Source of the DNA: Natronoarchaeum philippinense | GTDB taxonomy: Archaea; Halobacteriota; Halobacteria; Halobacteriales; Natronoarchaeaceae | DNA: 64,000 bases | Assembly: GCF_900215575.1 (NCBI RefSeq) | Contig: NZ_OBEJ01000002.1 | Span: 496,001 to 560,000 of the forward strand | Direction of reading: 5' to 3' | Part shown: in pieces, positions 16,242 through 24,867 of the stretch | Layout of the letters: each line of letters starts with the position of its first letter | Numbering within the stretch: the first letter of the stretch is position 1 | The notes under the pieces: generated by a model | Seen by the model: the letters and a program-made list of their open reading frames with translations, nothing else | The model's database searches: none | What the model was told of the DNA's origin: nothing | Program-made: the position numbers and the translations under genes

Positions 16242-17975
16242 GTGAGCGTGTCGTCGCTCTCGCTCGGCGTCTCGTGGCTGGCCGTGCTCACCCTGTGTGC
16301 CGGCGGTGCGAATCTGGCGCTGTTGTGGGTCGTCCGTCAGTACCGCGACCGGCCCGGCGGGACGTGGTTCGTCGCGCTCGTCGGGGCGATGGCTGCGGTC
16401 TGTTTCAGCTACGGCGTCGGCCTGACCGTGTTCGAACCGGTCGCGCTCCGGTACGGACTGGAGGTGCTGTTCTGGCTGACCGGCGGCTGGGCGGCGTTCT
16501 CGTGGTTCGCGTTCTCGCTCGCGTACACCGGCCGGGGACGCTTGCTCCGGTCGGGACCGATCGTCGGTATCGCCGCTATCGTCGTCGTTCTGACGGTGCT
16601 GCTGTCGACGAACCAGTACCACCAACTCGCGTGGACCGAGTTCCGAGTCGTGCCCGCGTACGGCGCCGCGACCGTGCGGTACGACCGCGGAATCGCGCTC
16701 ACTGCCGGGTTCGCGCTGATCGCCGTTCTCATCGCCTCGTCGCTGGTGGTTCTCTTAGAGACGGTCGTCAGCTACGGGCGCCTGTTCCGACTCCAGACGG
16801 TCGCGCTCGCGCTCACGCCGGTGCTTCCGACCGTGGCGCTGCTGACGTACGTCTTCGAGATCGGGTCGATGCCGCGCGTGAACCTGTTGCCGCTGACGCT
16901 CGTTCCCCACATGCTGCTCGACACCTACGCGCTGTACGGCGGCGATATGTTCAAATTCGATCCCGCGACCAGACGCATCGGCGAGCGGACGGCGATCGAC
17001 GACGTGGATACGCCGGTCGTCACCGTCGACAACGACGCACGGATCATCACGTTCAACGCGGCCGCGGGCCCGCTGCTGGACGCCGACGACCGGTCGATCG
17101 TCGGCGACCCGCTGGACGAGCACCTCTCGGCGACCGTCGATCCGGCGCGGAGCGAACAGGACATCGAACTCCTCGAAGGCGGGCGGCGGCGTCACTACCG
17201 CACCACCGCGTCGCCGTTTTACGACGCCGACGAAACCCGTCTCGGGTACACCGTCGCCTTTCAGGATATCACTGACATCGTCCAGCGCGAGCGCCACTTC
17301 GAGGTTCTCAACCGCGTGTTGCGCCACAACCTCCGGAACGATCTGACGGTCGTGACGGGCCACGCCTCGCGGGTCGAATCGCAACTCGACGACCCGGAGC
17401 TTTCCGAGTCAGTCTCGATCGTCGTCGACGAGAGCCAGCAACTGCTCGAACTCGCGGACCGCGCGCGGGAACTCGACCGTAGTGTCCGCGAGCAGACTGA
17501 GCCGTCGGCCGTCGAACTTCGCTCGGTGATCGACCAACAGGTCGGCGAGATAGACGCCGCGGCGTCGGCCGACATCGCGGTCAACGTTGCCCCGTCGCTG
17601 ACGGTCCGGACCGATCCGACGCTCCTCGGTCTCGTCGTCGGAAACCTGCTCCAAAATGCCGTCGAGCACAACGACGCCGACGATCCGGTGGTTACTGTCC
17701 GAACGGACGGCCCGGCCAGAGACGGACAGGCGATCCGGCTGGAGATCGCCGACAACGGCCCGGGAATCCCCTCGAACGAGGTCGCAGTGCTCGAAGACGG
17801 CTCCGAGACTGCGCTCGAACACGGGAGCGGGTTGGGGCTGTGGGTCGTCCAGACCGGCGTGACGGCGCTCGGCGGGGACCTCTCGTTCAGCACGGGCGAG
17901 GAGGGCACGACGGTCGCCGTCGTGATCCCCGGACTGGTCGACGACGCCGGCGACGAGGCGGCCCACCATAGTTGA
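16242..17975 (+). CDS. 7TM-PAS histidine kinase
   Basis: 577 aa with a GTG start (16242, or 16248 giving 575). Residues 10-235 contain seven hydrophobic segments of the N-terminal 7TM sensor type. A PAS-like domain follows (about 250-350, VVTVDNDARIITFNAAAG ... YTVAFQDITD). The phospho-acceptor is His362 in RVLRHNLRND, a haloarchaeal H-box. The ATPase domain has NLLQNAVEHN (N box), DNGPGIP (G1) and GSGLGLWVV (G2). It should autophosphorylate in response to an unknown membrane-borne or intracellular cue. No receiver gene is adjacent; the HalX regulator at 3658 is distant. Confidence 0.9.
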   Translation: MSVSSLSLGVSWLAVLTLCAGGANLALLWVVRQYRDRPGGTWFVALVGAMAAVCFSYGVGLTVFEPVALRYGLEVLFWLTGGWAAFSWFAFSLAYTGRGRLLRSGPIVGIAAIVVVLTVLLSTNQYHQLAWTEFRVVPAYGAATVRYDRGIALTAGFALIAVLIASSLVVLLETVVSYGRLFRLQTVALALTPVLPTVALLTYVFEIGSMPRVNLLPLTLVPHMLLDTYALYGGDMFKFDPATRRIGERTAIDDVDTPVVTVDNDARIITFNAAAGPLLDADDRSIVGDPLDEHLSATVDPARSEQDIELLEGGRRRHYRTTASPFYDADETRLGYTVAFQDITDIVQRERHFEVLNRVLRHNLRNDLTVVTGHASRVESQLDDPELSESVSIVVDESQQLLELADRARELDRSVREQTEPSAVELRSVIDQQVGEIDAAASADIAVNVAPSLTVRTDPTLLGLVVGNLLQNAVEHNDADDPVVTVRTDGPARDGQAIRLEIADNGPGIPSNEVAVLEDGSETALEHGSGLGLWVVQTGVTALGGDLSFSTGEEGTTVAVVIPGLVDDAGDEAAHHS

Positions 17976-18038
17976 GCGGGGCTCGGAGCGCCGGCGGCTT
18001 GCGTCAATTATTTCCCGACAGGGGGCCACCCAACGGGT

Positions 18039-18428
18039 ATGTTTGGAGGAGGCGGTGGCGGCGGAATGGATCCGCGCAAGATGAAGCAGATGATGGAACA
18101 GATGGGCGTCGACATGGAGGAGCTCGACGCCAACCGAGTGGTCATCGAGACCGACGACGCTGACCTCGTCTTCGAGGACGTCGACGTCAACAAGATCGAC
18201 GCCCGCGGCCAAGAGACCTATCAGGTCGTCGGCTCGCCCGAGGAGCGCGAGGCCGGCAGCGCAAGCGGCGCGGCCGACGCCGACGCTGACGCCGAGGAAA
18301 GCGACGGCATCCCCGACGACGACATCGAGATCGTCTCGATGCGGACCGGCGCCAGCGAGGACGCCGCCCGCGAGGCGCTCGAAGAGAACGACGGCGATCT
18401 CGCGGCCGCGGTCGACCAGCTAGAGTGA
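18039..18428 (+). CDS. nac: Archaeal nascent polypeptide-associated complex protein (alpha-NAC type)
   Basis: 129 aa. A glycine-rich start and [14 protein letters not shown] lead into the NAC beta-barrel (about 20-70: [20 protein letters not shown] ... YQVVG). An acidic Ala/Asp linker and a C-terminal UBA domain ([19 protein letters not shown], 100-129) follow. The homodimer binds ribosomes and emerging chains. The stop overlaps the trmI GTG start by 4 nt, so the two genes should be co-transcribed and translationally coupled. Confidence 0.95.
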   Translation: MFGGGGGGGMDPRKMKQMMEQMGVDMEELDANRVVIETDDADLVFEDVDVNKIDARGQETYQVVGSPEEREAGSASGAADADADAEESDGIPDDDIEIVSMRTGASEDAAREALEENDGDLAAAVDQLE

Positions 18429-19147
18429 CGGTTCTGGTAGTTCGGGGCGACCGCGAGTTCCTCGTCGAGCCCGGCGAGGAGTTCGGCACCGATCTGGGCG
18501 TGCTCGACGTGCCCGAAGACGTCGAGCCCGGCGACACGATCACGACCCACCTCGACGAGCCATTCGAGGTCCGACGGCTGCGCTCTCCGGATCTGTTCGA
18601 TCACATGGAGCGGACGGGCGCGCCGATGATGCCGCGAGACATCGGACTGATCGTCGGCCACGTCGGCGTCCGGACGGACGATCGCGTGCTCGACGCCGGC
18701 ACCGGGACCGGCGTGCTCTCGGCGTATCTCGGCCGGATGGGCGCCGACGTGACGACGTTCGAGCAAAAGGCGGAGTTCGCCGAGGTCGCCCGTGAGAACA
18801 TGGACCTCGCGGGCGTCGCGGATCGCGTCGACGTCAACACCGGTGATCTGACCGAGGAACTCGACGATCTGGGTCGGTTCGACCTGCTCACGCTGGACAC
18901 GCAGGACGCCCCTGCGATCGTCGAGCGCGCGCCGGAGCTGCTGGCCGACGGCGGCTTTCTCGCCGTCTACTCGCCGTTCGTCGAGAACGCCCGCGAGGCG
19001 GCGATCGCCGCCCGCGAGGCCGGCCTCTCGAACGTCGAGACCCAAGAGACGATCCAGCGCGAGATGGACTTCGACGACCGCGGCTCCCGGCCCTCGACCC
19101 GCGGCGTCGGCCACACCGGCTATCTGATCTTCGCGCGCAACGTCTGA
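18425..19147 (+). CDS. trmI: tRNA (adenine-N1)-methyltransferase TrmI
   Basis: 240 aa with a GTG start at 18425 inside the nac stop (GTGA). The SAM-binding motif is [15 protein letters not shown] (about 90-104), preceded by the typical substrate-side segment [24 protein letters not shown] is motif IV, where archaeal TrmI usually has LD-x-P. An N-terminal small beta domain ([15 protein letters not shown]) matches TrmI. Family members place m1A at positions 57 and/or 58 of tRNA, stabilising the T-loop. Confidence 0.9.
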   Translation: MTVLVVRGDREFLVEPGEEFGTDLGVLDVPEDVEPGDTITTHLDEPFEVRRLRSPDLFDHMERTGAPMMPRDIGLIVGHVGVRTDDRVLDAGTGTGVLSAYLGRMGADVTTFEQKAEFAEVARENMDLAGVADRVDVNTGDLTEELDDLGRFDLLTLDTQDAPAIVERAPELLADGGFLAVYSPFVENAREAAIAAREAGLSNVETQETIQREMDFDDRGSRPSTRGVGHTGYLIFARNV

Positions 19148-19232
19148 CGGCCGCTCGCGGTCGTTCCTTCCCAGCAGTTGGTTCCACACCGCGACACAAG
19201 GATTTATGATTGGTTAGTTGATTGACTTTTTC

Positions 19233-19424
19233 ATGCTGTGGATCGTCGCCGTCATCGTCGCCCTACTTCTGATACAGTGGACGGTCGAGTACGTCCTCAA
19301 GAGCCGCGTTCGGGTCTGTACCAATTGCGGGAACTTCTTCAGCAAGCAAGGCTGGTTGTTCGGCTATCCCAGTCCGCCCAGTGCCTGTCCCGAATGCGGG
19401 ACCGACGTTCACCAGTCGGAATGA
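19233..19424 (+). CDS. 63-aa membrane-anchored zinc-ribbon protein
   Basis: ATG 19233 is preferred over an in-frame TTG at 19218 because TTTATG at 19203-19208 lies about 25 nt upstream. Residues 1-20 form one membrane helix (MLWIVAVIVALLLIQWTVEY), then a basic stretch and two cysteine pairs (VCTNCGNFF and ACPECGTDV), a zinc ribbon facing the cytoplasm by the positive-inside rule. The function is unknown. The following gene, on the other strand, ends 37 nt later. Confidence 0.75.
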   Translation: MLWIVAVIVALLLIQWTVEYVLKSRVRVCTNCGNFFSKQGWLFGYPSPPSACPECGTDVHQSE

Positions 19425-19461
19425 GTGCTCGATGGGCACCACAGCGGCGTCGCACCGCGGC

Positions 19462-20022
19462 CTACGCGACGCCGCCGATCAGTTCGATCAACGCGGACTC
19501 GTAACGTTCAGCGTCCACCTCGACACCGAGATCGTCGTCACCCGACGGGTAGGCTCCGCCGGCGATGGTGAACCCGTCGCCGCGCCAGACGGCGAGCAGT
19601 CCCTCGATCGGGACCGCCATCCCGTCCCACTCGTAGCTGGCGGTGTAGACCGTTGCACTCGCGCGCTTGCCGGAGTCGACCGTCAATCGCTGGCGTCCCT
19701 CGCGAGTGACGGTAGACAGCCCGCGGTCGTCGAGTTGGTCGGCAAACGCCCCCTGCGCGGCTGAGGCCACCGTCGGCTGGAGCAGCGCCTCGACCCGGGA
19801 CGACAGCGCCGGAACGAAGGCGAGCCGGGTTGCGAAGAAAAATCGCGTGATCGGCTCGCCCGTCGCCGTCCTGAAGCGCTCGCGGAGCGGGGCGTCCTCG
19901 TAGACCAGCGTGTACCCCTCGACGGCGACGACCGGCAGGCTAAACAGAGTGTCGACGGAGACTTCGACGCACTCCCAGTCGTCGAGTCGGTCGGCGGCCA
20001 CCTGCGGTGGCGTCGCAGCCAT
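19462..20022 (-). CDS. Conserved haloarchaeal hypothetical protein
   Basis: 186 aa from ATG 20022. There is no signal peptide or clear membrane helix. The chain alternates predicted strands and helices (LFSLPVVAVEGYTLVYED ... FFFATRLAFVPAL ... TASYEWDGMAVPIEGLLAVWRGDGFTIAGG) and ends with ALIELIGGVA. No catalytic motif is recognisable and I cannot assign a named family. Codon use and acidity match the neighbours. A degenerate 11-nt-loop repeat is found just upstream (20108). Confidence 0.7.
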   Translation of the reverse strand: MAATPPQVAADRLDDWECVEVSVDTLFSLPVVAVEGYTLVYEDAPLRERFRTATGEPITRFFFATRLAFVPALSSRVEALLQPTVASAAQGAFADQLDDRGLSTVTREGRQRLTVDSGKRASATVYTASYEWDGMAVPIEGLLAVWRGDGFTIAGGAYPSGDDDLGVEVDAERYESALIELIGGVA

Positions 20023-20097
20023 CAGTACTCGTTAAGACGGCCAGCCTAATTACCGCTGTGGCGTGGTATCACGTGTCATGTCGGCGTCGTGATCCGA

Positions 20098-20126
20098 CGA
20101 TTCCAGCGAGCGAAGCGATCGGGTAA
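20098..20126. repeat. Degenerate copy of the 11-nt-loop hairpin family
   Basis: GAGCGAAGCGA (20108-20118) differs by one base from the GAGCGGAGCGA loops after dnaK. The flanks retain only partial pairing (ATT/AAT and CC/GG). It lies between the 186-aa hypothetical gene and the tfs stop codon. I read it as a decayed member of the family at 10942 and 39244. Confidence 0.45.
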
Positions 20127-20172
20127 TGCTACGCCGCGCGTGGCGAGGCCGCCCAGCTCCGAAAACAGTCCT

Positions 20173-20484
20173 CTAGTGGTCGTCTTCGCGCCACTTGTGC
20201 TCGCACTCGGTACAGACGAAGAATCGAGTTTCGGACTCGTCGGCCGCGCGGATCTGTTGCATGTACCAGTACGCCCGGTCGTTCTCGCATTCGGGACAGC
20301 GGGCGTCGGTCGTCGGCAGGCCGCTGTCGCCCTTGCCGGTCTCGATAATCTCGCTGGCCTCCTGATCGTCGGTGATCACGTAGTTCGCGTCCGGGTTCTT
20401 GGGCTGTTTGTTGCTACAGCTGCTACAGACCCAGAGCTCGTCCTCGGCTTTCATCATCGAACCGCACTCGTCGCAAAACTCCAT
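20173..20484 (-). CDS. tfs: Transcription factor S (TFIIS/RpoM-like transcript-cleavage factor)
   Basis: 103 aa from ATG 20484. The N-terminal zinc ribbon has Cys4, Cys7, Cys20 and Cys23; the C-terminal one has Cys63, Cys66, Cys91 and Cys94. The acidic hairpin Asp82-Glu83 (IRAADESETRFF), which reaches the polymerase active site, is intact, so it should be a cleavage-competent TFS rather than an inactive paralogue. It rescues backtracked RNA polymerase. The gene is 64 nt after the DUF5789 gene in the same direction. Confidence 0.96.
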   Translation of the reverse strand: MEFCDECGSMMKAEDELWVCSSCSNKQPKNPDANYVITDDQEASEIIETGKGDSGLPTTDARCPECENDRAYWYMQQIRAADESETRFFVCTECEHKWREDDH

Positions 20485-20548
20485 CGTTGCCTCCACTATC
20501 CGCGGCGGGGTTTTAACACCCGCGGTCGCCGCCTGCCGCCCGGTGGGA

Positions 20549-20806
20549 CTATCCCTCGCCTTCCGATTGGTAGGGCTCGCCGACGGCCTCGCGGGGCAAC
20601 GCGTTGTTGAGTTCGTCCTGCAGGTCATCCGCGGAGTCGAACGAGTCACTCGACGTGTCCGAGATCAGTTCGCCGAGATTGGCCTCTCCATCGGCCAGTT
20701 CGAGCGTCACGTCGGTCAGTTCGTCGGCGGCGTCGTCGCGCATCACCGGGTAGTCGAGGTCGTCGAGCACGTCGTCGACGCGGCTTAGTCTGGTAGTTCG
20801 TCCCAT
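20549..20806 (-). CDS. DUF5789-like small acidic protein
   Basis: 85 aa from ATG 20806. The sequence (RLSRVDDVLDDLDYPVMRDDAADEL ... LADGEANLGELI ... LQDELNNALPREAVGEP) resembles the haloarchaeal family I recall as DUF5789. It is soluble and strongly acidic, with no cysteine pairs. No function is known. It is divergent from the 165-aa gene starting at 20905, and tfs follows downstream. Confidence 0.7.
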   Translation of the reverse strand: MGRTTRLSRVDDVLDDLDYPVMRDDAADELTDVTLELADGEANLGELISDTSSDSFDSADDLQDELNNALPREAVGEPYQSEGEG

Positions 20807-20904
20807 GATATTCGCTACGTCGTCACTTGCCTTCTACGTGGTGGCTCCGACGCGGGCGGCCGATCCAGAACTGGCAAGTACGGGCGCGTCGATACCATCA
20901 CCCG

Positions 20905-21402
20905 ATGACGCTCTCGGACGTGGCTCGTGACCGGCTCGCCGACGTTGTCGAGCTTCAGCCGACGAAAAACGGCGAGTTACAGGACCGGTGGGAACTCGAC
21001 AGCGGCAGCGAGGTCCACCAGTTTCTCGAATCGGAACTGAGCGACTACTACTACCGCGACGACAACAGTCTGATCCGGGCCACGTCGGAGGCCAACGACA
21101 TGGTCGACGTCGAACCGGGCGTCGAGGGCGAGCCCGATGCGGTGCCAAGCGTCGTCCGCGTCCCCGAGCTACAGGCCCGTATTCTCGATGTGCTCGCGGG
21201 ACCCGACGAGCGCTCCGAGAGCGTGGTGTCGGTGCTCCACGCCGTGCGCGAGGCCTTCGACATCGACGCCGACGCCGACGCCGTCCGGTCGGGACTCCAG
21301 AGCCTGCGACGCAAGGGCGTCGTCGAGGTCGAGTACCGAAGCGTTCCGACCTTCCGGCTGACCGCCGCGCGCGACTCGATTGACGTCGAAGTGTCGGACT
21401 GA
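20905..21402 (+). CDS. DUF5797-like haloarchaeal protein
   Basis: 165 aa. ATG 20905 is chosen because family-like sequence starts at MTLSDVARDRLADVVELQPTK; an upstream frame from 20827 is open but unrelated. It appears to contain two winged-helix-like parts: residues 5-60 (NGELQDRWELDSGSEVHQFLE) and 95-155 (ILDVLAGPDERSESVVSVLHA ... LRRKGVVEVEYR). This suggests a DNA- or RNA-binding regulator, an inference from fold pattern only. It converges on the DUF5787 gene. Confidence 0.7.
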   Translation: MTLSDVARDRLADVVELQPTKNGELQDRWELDSGSEVHQFLESELSDYYYRDDNSLIRATSEANDMVDVEPGVEGEPDAVPSVVRVPELQARILDVLAGPDERSESVVSVLHAVREAFDIDADADAVRSGLQSLRRKGVVEVEYRSVPTFRLTAARDSIDVEVSD

Positions 21403-21410
21403 CCCGGCTT

Positions 21411-22463
21411 TCACTGCCCGGGCCGGCGGCGACGCCGCCGCGCCGCCAGCAGTTTCCGAAGTCGGTTGCCCGGACCGCCCTCGATCGGCCAGCCGCGCTG
21501 GCGCCACGCCGGGGGCTCGGGCTCGTACTCCCCACACGAGCCCGAACACTCCGCGCTCGTCGGGGTACACTCCTTGGCGCCACAGCGGGGGAGCAACTGG
21601 CCGTCGGCGTCGCGCAACTGGAAGTGCCGGCAGTCCGGACGCATCGTGTCGACGAACGACCGCCAGCCCCGTTCGTAGGCGCGCTCTGCGATCCGCAGGC
21701 GCGTCTCTCGTTTTTGCTCGGGCTCGGCGTACTCGAACGTCGCCGCCGACTGGACGAACTCCGAGTCACTTTCAGCCCGCTCGCCGATCCGGGTGCCCGG
21801 CGCGTCGGCGTCGAGCGTGCGGGGATGCCACGCGACAGCCGCCGATTTCGACTCGGGATCGACCGCGAGCACGCCCGCCTCGACCGGGATATCTTCGAGC
21901 AGCGCCGGCTCGATGCGCTCGCCGGTCGCGGTCGTTGCGACCCACGCCTCGTCGGCCAACCCGAGCGCAACGTCGCGCTCTAGCTGGGGGCGCAGCGTGC
22001 GGGCCGCGCTGGCGTCGAGATCGGGCTTGTTCTCGATGGCGACGATTCGGTCGATCCAGTCGGGGTAGGGCCACTTCCGGCGGATCTCGATCCGGTTGCC
22101 GTCCCGTCGCACGTCGAGAATCCCGCGGTCGTCGGCCTCGTGGATCGCCTCGCGGACGTACCGCCACGAGTAGCCCGGCTCGGGCAGCGCGTCCCGGTAC
22201 CACGCCCACTCCTCGGGCGCCGAGCGGACGACGTGGAGCAGGTCGCCGTCGAGTCGCTCGGCGCCGAAGTTAGCCCGCCGGCGGAGCGCCTCGCGGTCGG
22301 CCTCGATCACGATCGTGTCCCAGCGCCGCCGCTTGGTACCGAGTTGGCGGGCGACGAGCACGGCGCGGTCCTCGGCGCGCTCGCCGGCCGGTGGCCATTC
22401 GTGCTCGGCCCATCGGCAGACCAGCAGTTCGAACTCGAACTCCGAGGCGGGCGGCGGGCTCAC
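21411..22463 (-). CDS. DUF5787-like haloarchaeal protein
   Basis: 350 aa from GTG 22463; the frame is open further upstream but similarity starts at SEFEFELLVCRWAE. It has an arginine-rich segment (QLGTKRRRWDTIVIEAD), then VAIENKPDLDASAARTLRPQLERDVALGLADEAW, where Glu-x-Lys in a strand followed by Gln resembles the core of PD-(D/E)xK nucleases. Near the end, four cysteines (CGAKECTPTSAECSGSC) could bind metal or an iron-sulfur cluster. A nuclease role is therefore possible, not shown. Confidence 0.72.
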   Translation of the reverse strand: MSPPPASEFEFELLVCRWAEHEWPPAGERAEDRAVLVARQLGTKRRRWDTIVIEADREALRRRANFGAERLDGDLLHVVRSAPEEWAWYRDALPEPGYSWRYVREAIHEADDRGILDVRRDGNRIEIRRKWPYPDWIDRIVAIENKPDLDASAARTLRPQLERDVALGLADEAWVATTATGERIEPALLEDIPVEAGVLAVDPESKSAAVAWHPRTLDADAPGTRIGERAESDSEFVQSAATFEYAEPEQKRETRLRIAERAYERGWRSFVDTMRPDCRHFQLRDADGQLLPRCGAKECTPTSAECSGSCGEYEPEPPAWRQRGWPIEGGPGNRLRKLLAARRRRRRPGQ

Positions 22464-22512
22464 GCTCGCACAAGGCGTCCGATCGAATAAAACGATTCGG
22501 GGCTTGCGGGGG

Positions 22513-23145
22513 CTACTCGCCGTCCGGCTCGCCGGCGCCGTCGCGGACCTTGACGGCCATCCCGGCGTCGAAATCGAGCATGGCGTCGGCCGACAGCTCC
22601 GCCCGCCCGACCGCCAGTAGGGAGCCGTCGTGGTGGACGACGAGCACCTCGTCACCGGAACGGATGTCGGGGTCGGCCTCGGTGACGAACTTCGCAAACG
22701 TGTTGCTCCCATCGCGGACGAACGGCTCGCTCTCGTCGCCGACGACCACGCGGTTCGACGGGTGCTCGAGTTCGGCAAGCCGTCGTCCGCCCTCGATGCC
22801 GAGGGTGAAGCGGCCGTCGACGCCAAGCGTGATGAGCCGGCCGCCGTCGGCGTCCTGACCAGACGGAGTCGAGTCAGGGCTCGACGAGCGAGGCTCGTCG
22901 GCGATCACTTGGCTCGGACGGCCCGAGCTACTGCGCTTTACCTCGTAGTCCTCGTCCTCGGGGAACAGCGCCGCCCCGGCGCCGGCGCCGAACTGATACT
23001 CCGCGACGCGCCGGAGGTCGCGCCCGTCTTGCCCCAGCCCGCCGGCGTCGGTGTCCTCGTTCATAGCGACCAGTCGGAACCCGAGGGGCGAAAGGGCTTC
23101 GACCCGCGCCGGGTCGAGCGCGAGCACGCTCTCGTTCATTGTCAT
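22513..23145 (-). CDS. PUA-domain protein with a palindrome-encoded insert
   Basis: 210 aa from ATG 23145 (or 23139). The C-terminal 80 residues form a PUA domain (FAKFVTEADPDIRSGDEVLVVHHDGSLLAVGRAELSADAML), a fold that binds modified or structured RNA. The N-terminal part (LRRVAEYQFGAGAGAALFP) matches stand-alone archaeal PUA proteins related to the C-terminal part of archaeosine tRNA-guanine transglycosylase. Between them is a Ser/Pro/Asp-rich stretch of about 35 residues whose DNA consists of three hairpins (22868-22928). It is divergent from a small membrane-protein gene. Confidence 0.75.
   Translation of the reverse strand: MTMNESVLALDPARVEALSPLGFRLVAMNEDTDAGGLGQDGRDLRRVAEYQFGAGAGAALFPEDEDYEVKRSSSGRPSQVIADEPRSSSPDSTPSGQDADGGRLITLGVDGRFTLGIEGGRRLAELEHPSNRVVVGDESEPFVRDGSNTFAKFVTEADPDIRSGDEVLVVHHDGSLLAVGRAELSADAMLDFDAGMAVKVRDGAGEPDGE
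22868..22928. repeat. Three tandem GC-rich palindromes inside the PUA-protein gene
   Basis: Three hairpins follow each other: GTCGAG/CTCGAC (22868-22873, 22880-22885), CGACGAGC/GCTCGTCG with a 3-nt loop (22882-22889, 22893-22900), and GCTCGG/CCGAGC (22912-22917, 22923-22928). They coincide with the low-complexity linker of the protein, consistent with an in-frame palindromic insertion. Confidence 0.6.
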
Positions 23146-23218
23146 ACGATATCATGGCTCCTGCTGTCGGTTCGTAGAGAAAGCTATAAACAGTGGGAAG
23201 CTAATTTCTCGTACAATC

Positions 23219-23395
23219 ATGGATACGACTAAGATCGGCCTCGGGGCGCTGCTGCTGGTGGTTTCTACCGTGCTCCTGCTGGCCATCGGCGCAAACGGTA
23301 CGGGCATTCCCGTCCTGCTCGGCGGCGTCGCCGCACTCGGGATGGCTGCCGGCTCCTTGCTTATCGGCACGACGAACGACGGTCCTACGGTCTGA
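23219..23395 (+). CDS. 58-aa two-helix membrane protein
   Basis: ATG 23219 follows a CTATAAAC element (23184-23191) by about 28 nt, so the message is probably leaderless. The protein has two hydrophobic helices (IGLGALLLVVSTVLLLAIG and IPVLLGGVAALGMAAGSLLIG) separated by a short glycine/asparagine turn, and a short polar tail. No family is recognised. It shares an intergenic region of 73 nt with the divergent PUA-protein gene. Confidence 0.7.
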   Translation: MDTTKIGLGALLLVVSTVLLLAIGANGTGIPVLLGGVAALGMAAGSLLIGTTNDGPTV

Positions 23396-23466
23396 TCGCA
23401 GCTCAGTTCTCGCGTTCGACCTGATTGGCCAGCGTTAGCTGTGCGTTCTCTCAGATCGACGCCGCC

Positions 23467-23964
23467 CTACAACAGGAACGTCTCGGTCCGCTCGCTCAGG
23501 TCGACGAAGGAGTCGGCGGCCGCCTTGAGCTCTTCTGCGGTCGAGGATTCGAAGCTCATCACCTCGACGCGGACGCCCTCGTGACGCAGGTGCGAGCACA
23601 GCCGCGAGAAGTCGCCGTCGCCGGTACACAACACGACGGTGTCGACGTGGTTGGCCAGCGTGACGGCGTCTAAGCTCATTCCCACGTCCCAGTCTGCCTT
23701 CTTCGACCCGTCGCTGAACGTCTTGATGTCCTTGATCTTCGTCTCGAAGCCGATGTCGGTCAGCGCCTCGAAGAAGCTCTCCTCGTCGGGCGAGTCCGCT
23801 CGGATCACGTACGCGATCGCGCGGGTGAGTTCGCGCCCCTGCACGCTCTTTTCGAGCAGCGCCGAGTAGTCGATGTTGTTCGAGTAGAGGCTATGGGCGC
23901 TATGGTACAGATTTTGCGCGTCGACCAGCACGGCGACGCGTTGCCCGGAGTGGATATCGGTCAT
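23467..23964 (-). CDS. NYN-domain (LabA/DUF88-like) putative ribonuclease
   Basis: 165 aa from ATG 23964. The PIN-like NYN fold is marked by VLVDAQNLYHS (Asp15, Asn18), KADWDVGMSLDAV and CTGDGDFSRLCSHL, which together supply the acidic metal-binding residues. The family cleaves RNA; targets here are unknown. A TATTTATC box on the minus strand about 22 nt before the start suggests a leaderless transcript. It is followed by the small membrane protein gene in convergent orientation. Confidence 0.85.
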   Translation of the reverse strand: MTDIHSGQRVAVLVDAQNLYHSAHSLYSNNIDYSALLEKSVQGRELTRAIAYVIRADSPDEESFFEALTDIGFETKIKDIKTFSDGSKKADWDVGMSLDAVTLANHVDTVVLCTGDGDFSRLCSHLRHEGVRVEVMSFESSTAEELKAAADSFVDLSERTETFLL

Positions 23965-24042
23965 GGTTCCCGTTCACGCGGGCGGAGATAAATACCTTCG
24001 TTCGCCCTCGCGCCGAAGCGACGCCGCGCCCGGGCGTGTCAG

Positions 24043-24867
24043 TCAGTAGCTGCGAAGCCGTCGAATGCGCTCTTCGGTGTCGGGGTGGGTCGAGAACAGT
24101 TTCTTGACGCCGCCGCCGTCGCCGAAGATACACAGCGCGCTGACGGAGTCGTCGATGTTGCTCTCGCGGCCTTGGGCGCCGCGCTGGATCTTCTCTAAGG
24201 CGCGGGCGAGCGGCTCGCCGCTGCCGATCACGTCGGCGGCGTCGCTGTCGGCGACGTACTCCCGGTATCGGGAGATGGCCAGCACGAAGATCATCACGAA
24301 CATCTGGGTCAGCATCCCGGCGATCCAGCCCAGTATGAGGTCGGCGATCTCGTTGTCGCCGGTTGCGATCACGAGCCACTGGACGACGATGCCGACGATG
24401 GCGGCGACCGACTGGCCGAGCGTCATCGTCACCACGTCGCGGTTCGCGATGTGTGCGAGTTCGTGCGCGAGCACGCCTTCGAGTTCGTCCTGCTGGAGCG
24501 TGTGGATCAGTTCCGTCGAGACGACGACGGTGCCGTTGCCCTTCCGGCCCGTTGCGAAGGCGTTGGGGACGCCCATCTGGGCGACCATCAGTCGCGGCTT
24601 GTCGATGCCCAGATCGTCGGACATCCGCTCGACTGCGCGGTGGATTTCGCGGTACTGATCTTCGGGCATATCGTCGGCGCCGACGCTCCACAGCGCCATC
24701 TTCGTCCCGAGGAGGTACTGGAAGCCGGCGAACCCGACGGCGAGCGCCAGCACAATCGGTAGCGAGAGGTTGAACAGAACCATCGCAACCCCCGCTGCGA
24801 GTGCGAAAAAGGCGAACAGGATGGTGCTGACGATCGCCATCCGTATCTTCAGGCCGAGGTGTCTCAT
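24043..24867 (-). CDS. htpX: HtpX-type M48 membrane zinc metalloprotease
   Basis: 274 aa; ATG 24867 is chosen because the frame upstream is open but similarity starts at MRHLGLKIRMAI. Two N-terminal helices (10-50), the zinc motif HELAH at 135-139, two further membrane segments (about 147-200), and the third ligand Glu203 in SRYREYVADSDA are all present. FSTHPDTEERI near the C-terminus is characteristic. It removes damaged membrane proteins with its active site in the cytoplasm. A TTTATC element lies about 25 nt upstream. Confidence 0.92.
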   Translation of the reverse strand: MRHLGLKIRMAIVSTILFAFFALAAGVAMVLFNLSLPIVLALAVGFAGFQYLLGTKMALWSVGADDMPEDQYREIHRAVERMSDDLGIDKPRLMVAQMGVPNAFATGRKGNGTVVVSTELIHTLQQDELEGVLAHELAHIANRDVVTMTLGQSVAAIVGIVVQWLVIATGDNEIADLILGWIAGMLTQMFVMIFVLAISRYREYVADSDAADVIGSGEPLARALEKIQRGAQGRESNIDDSVSALCIFGDGGGVKKLFSTHPDTEERIRRLRSY

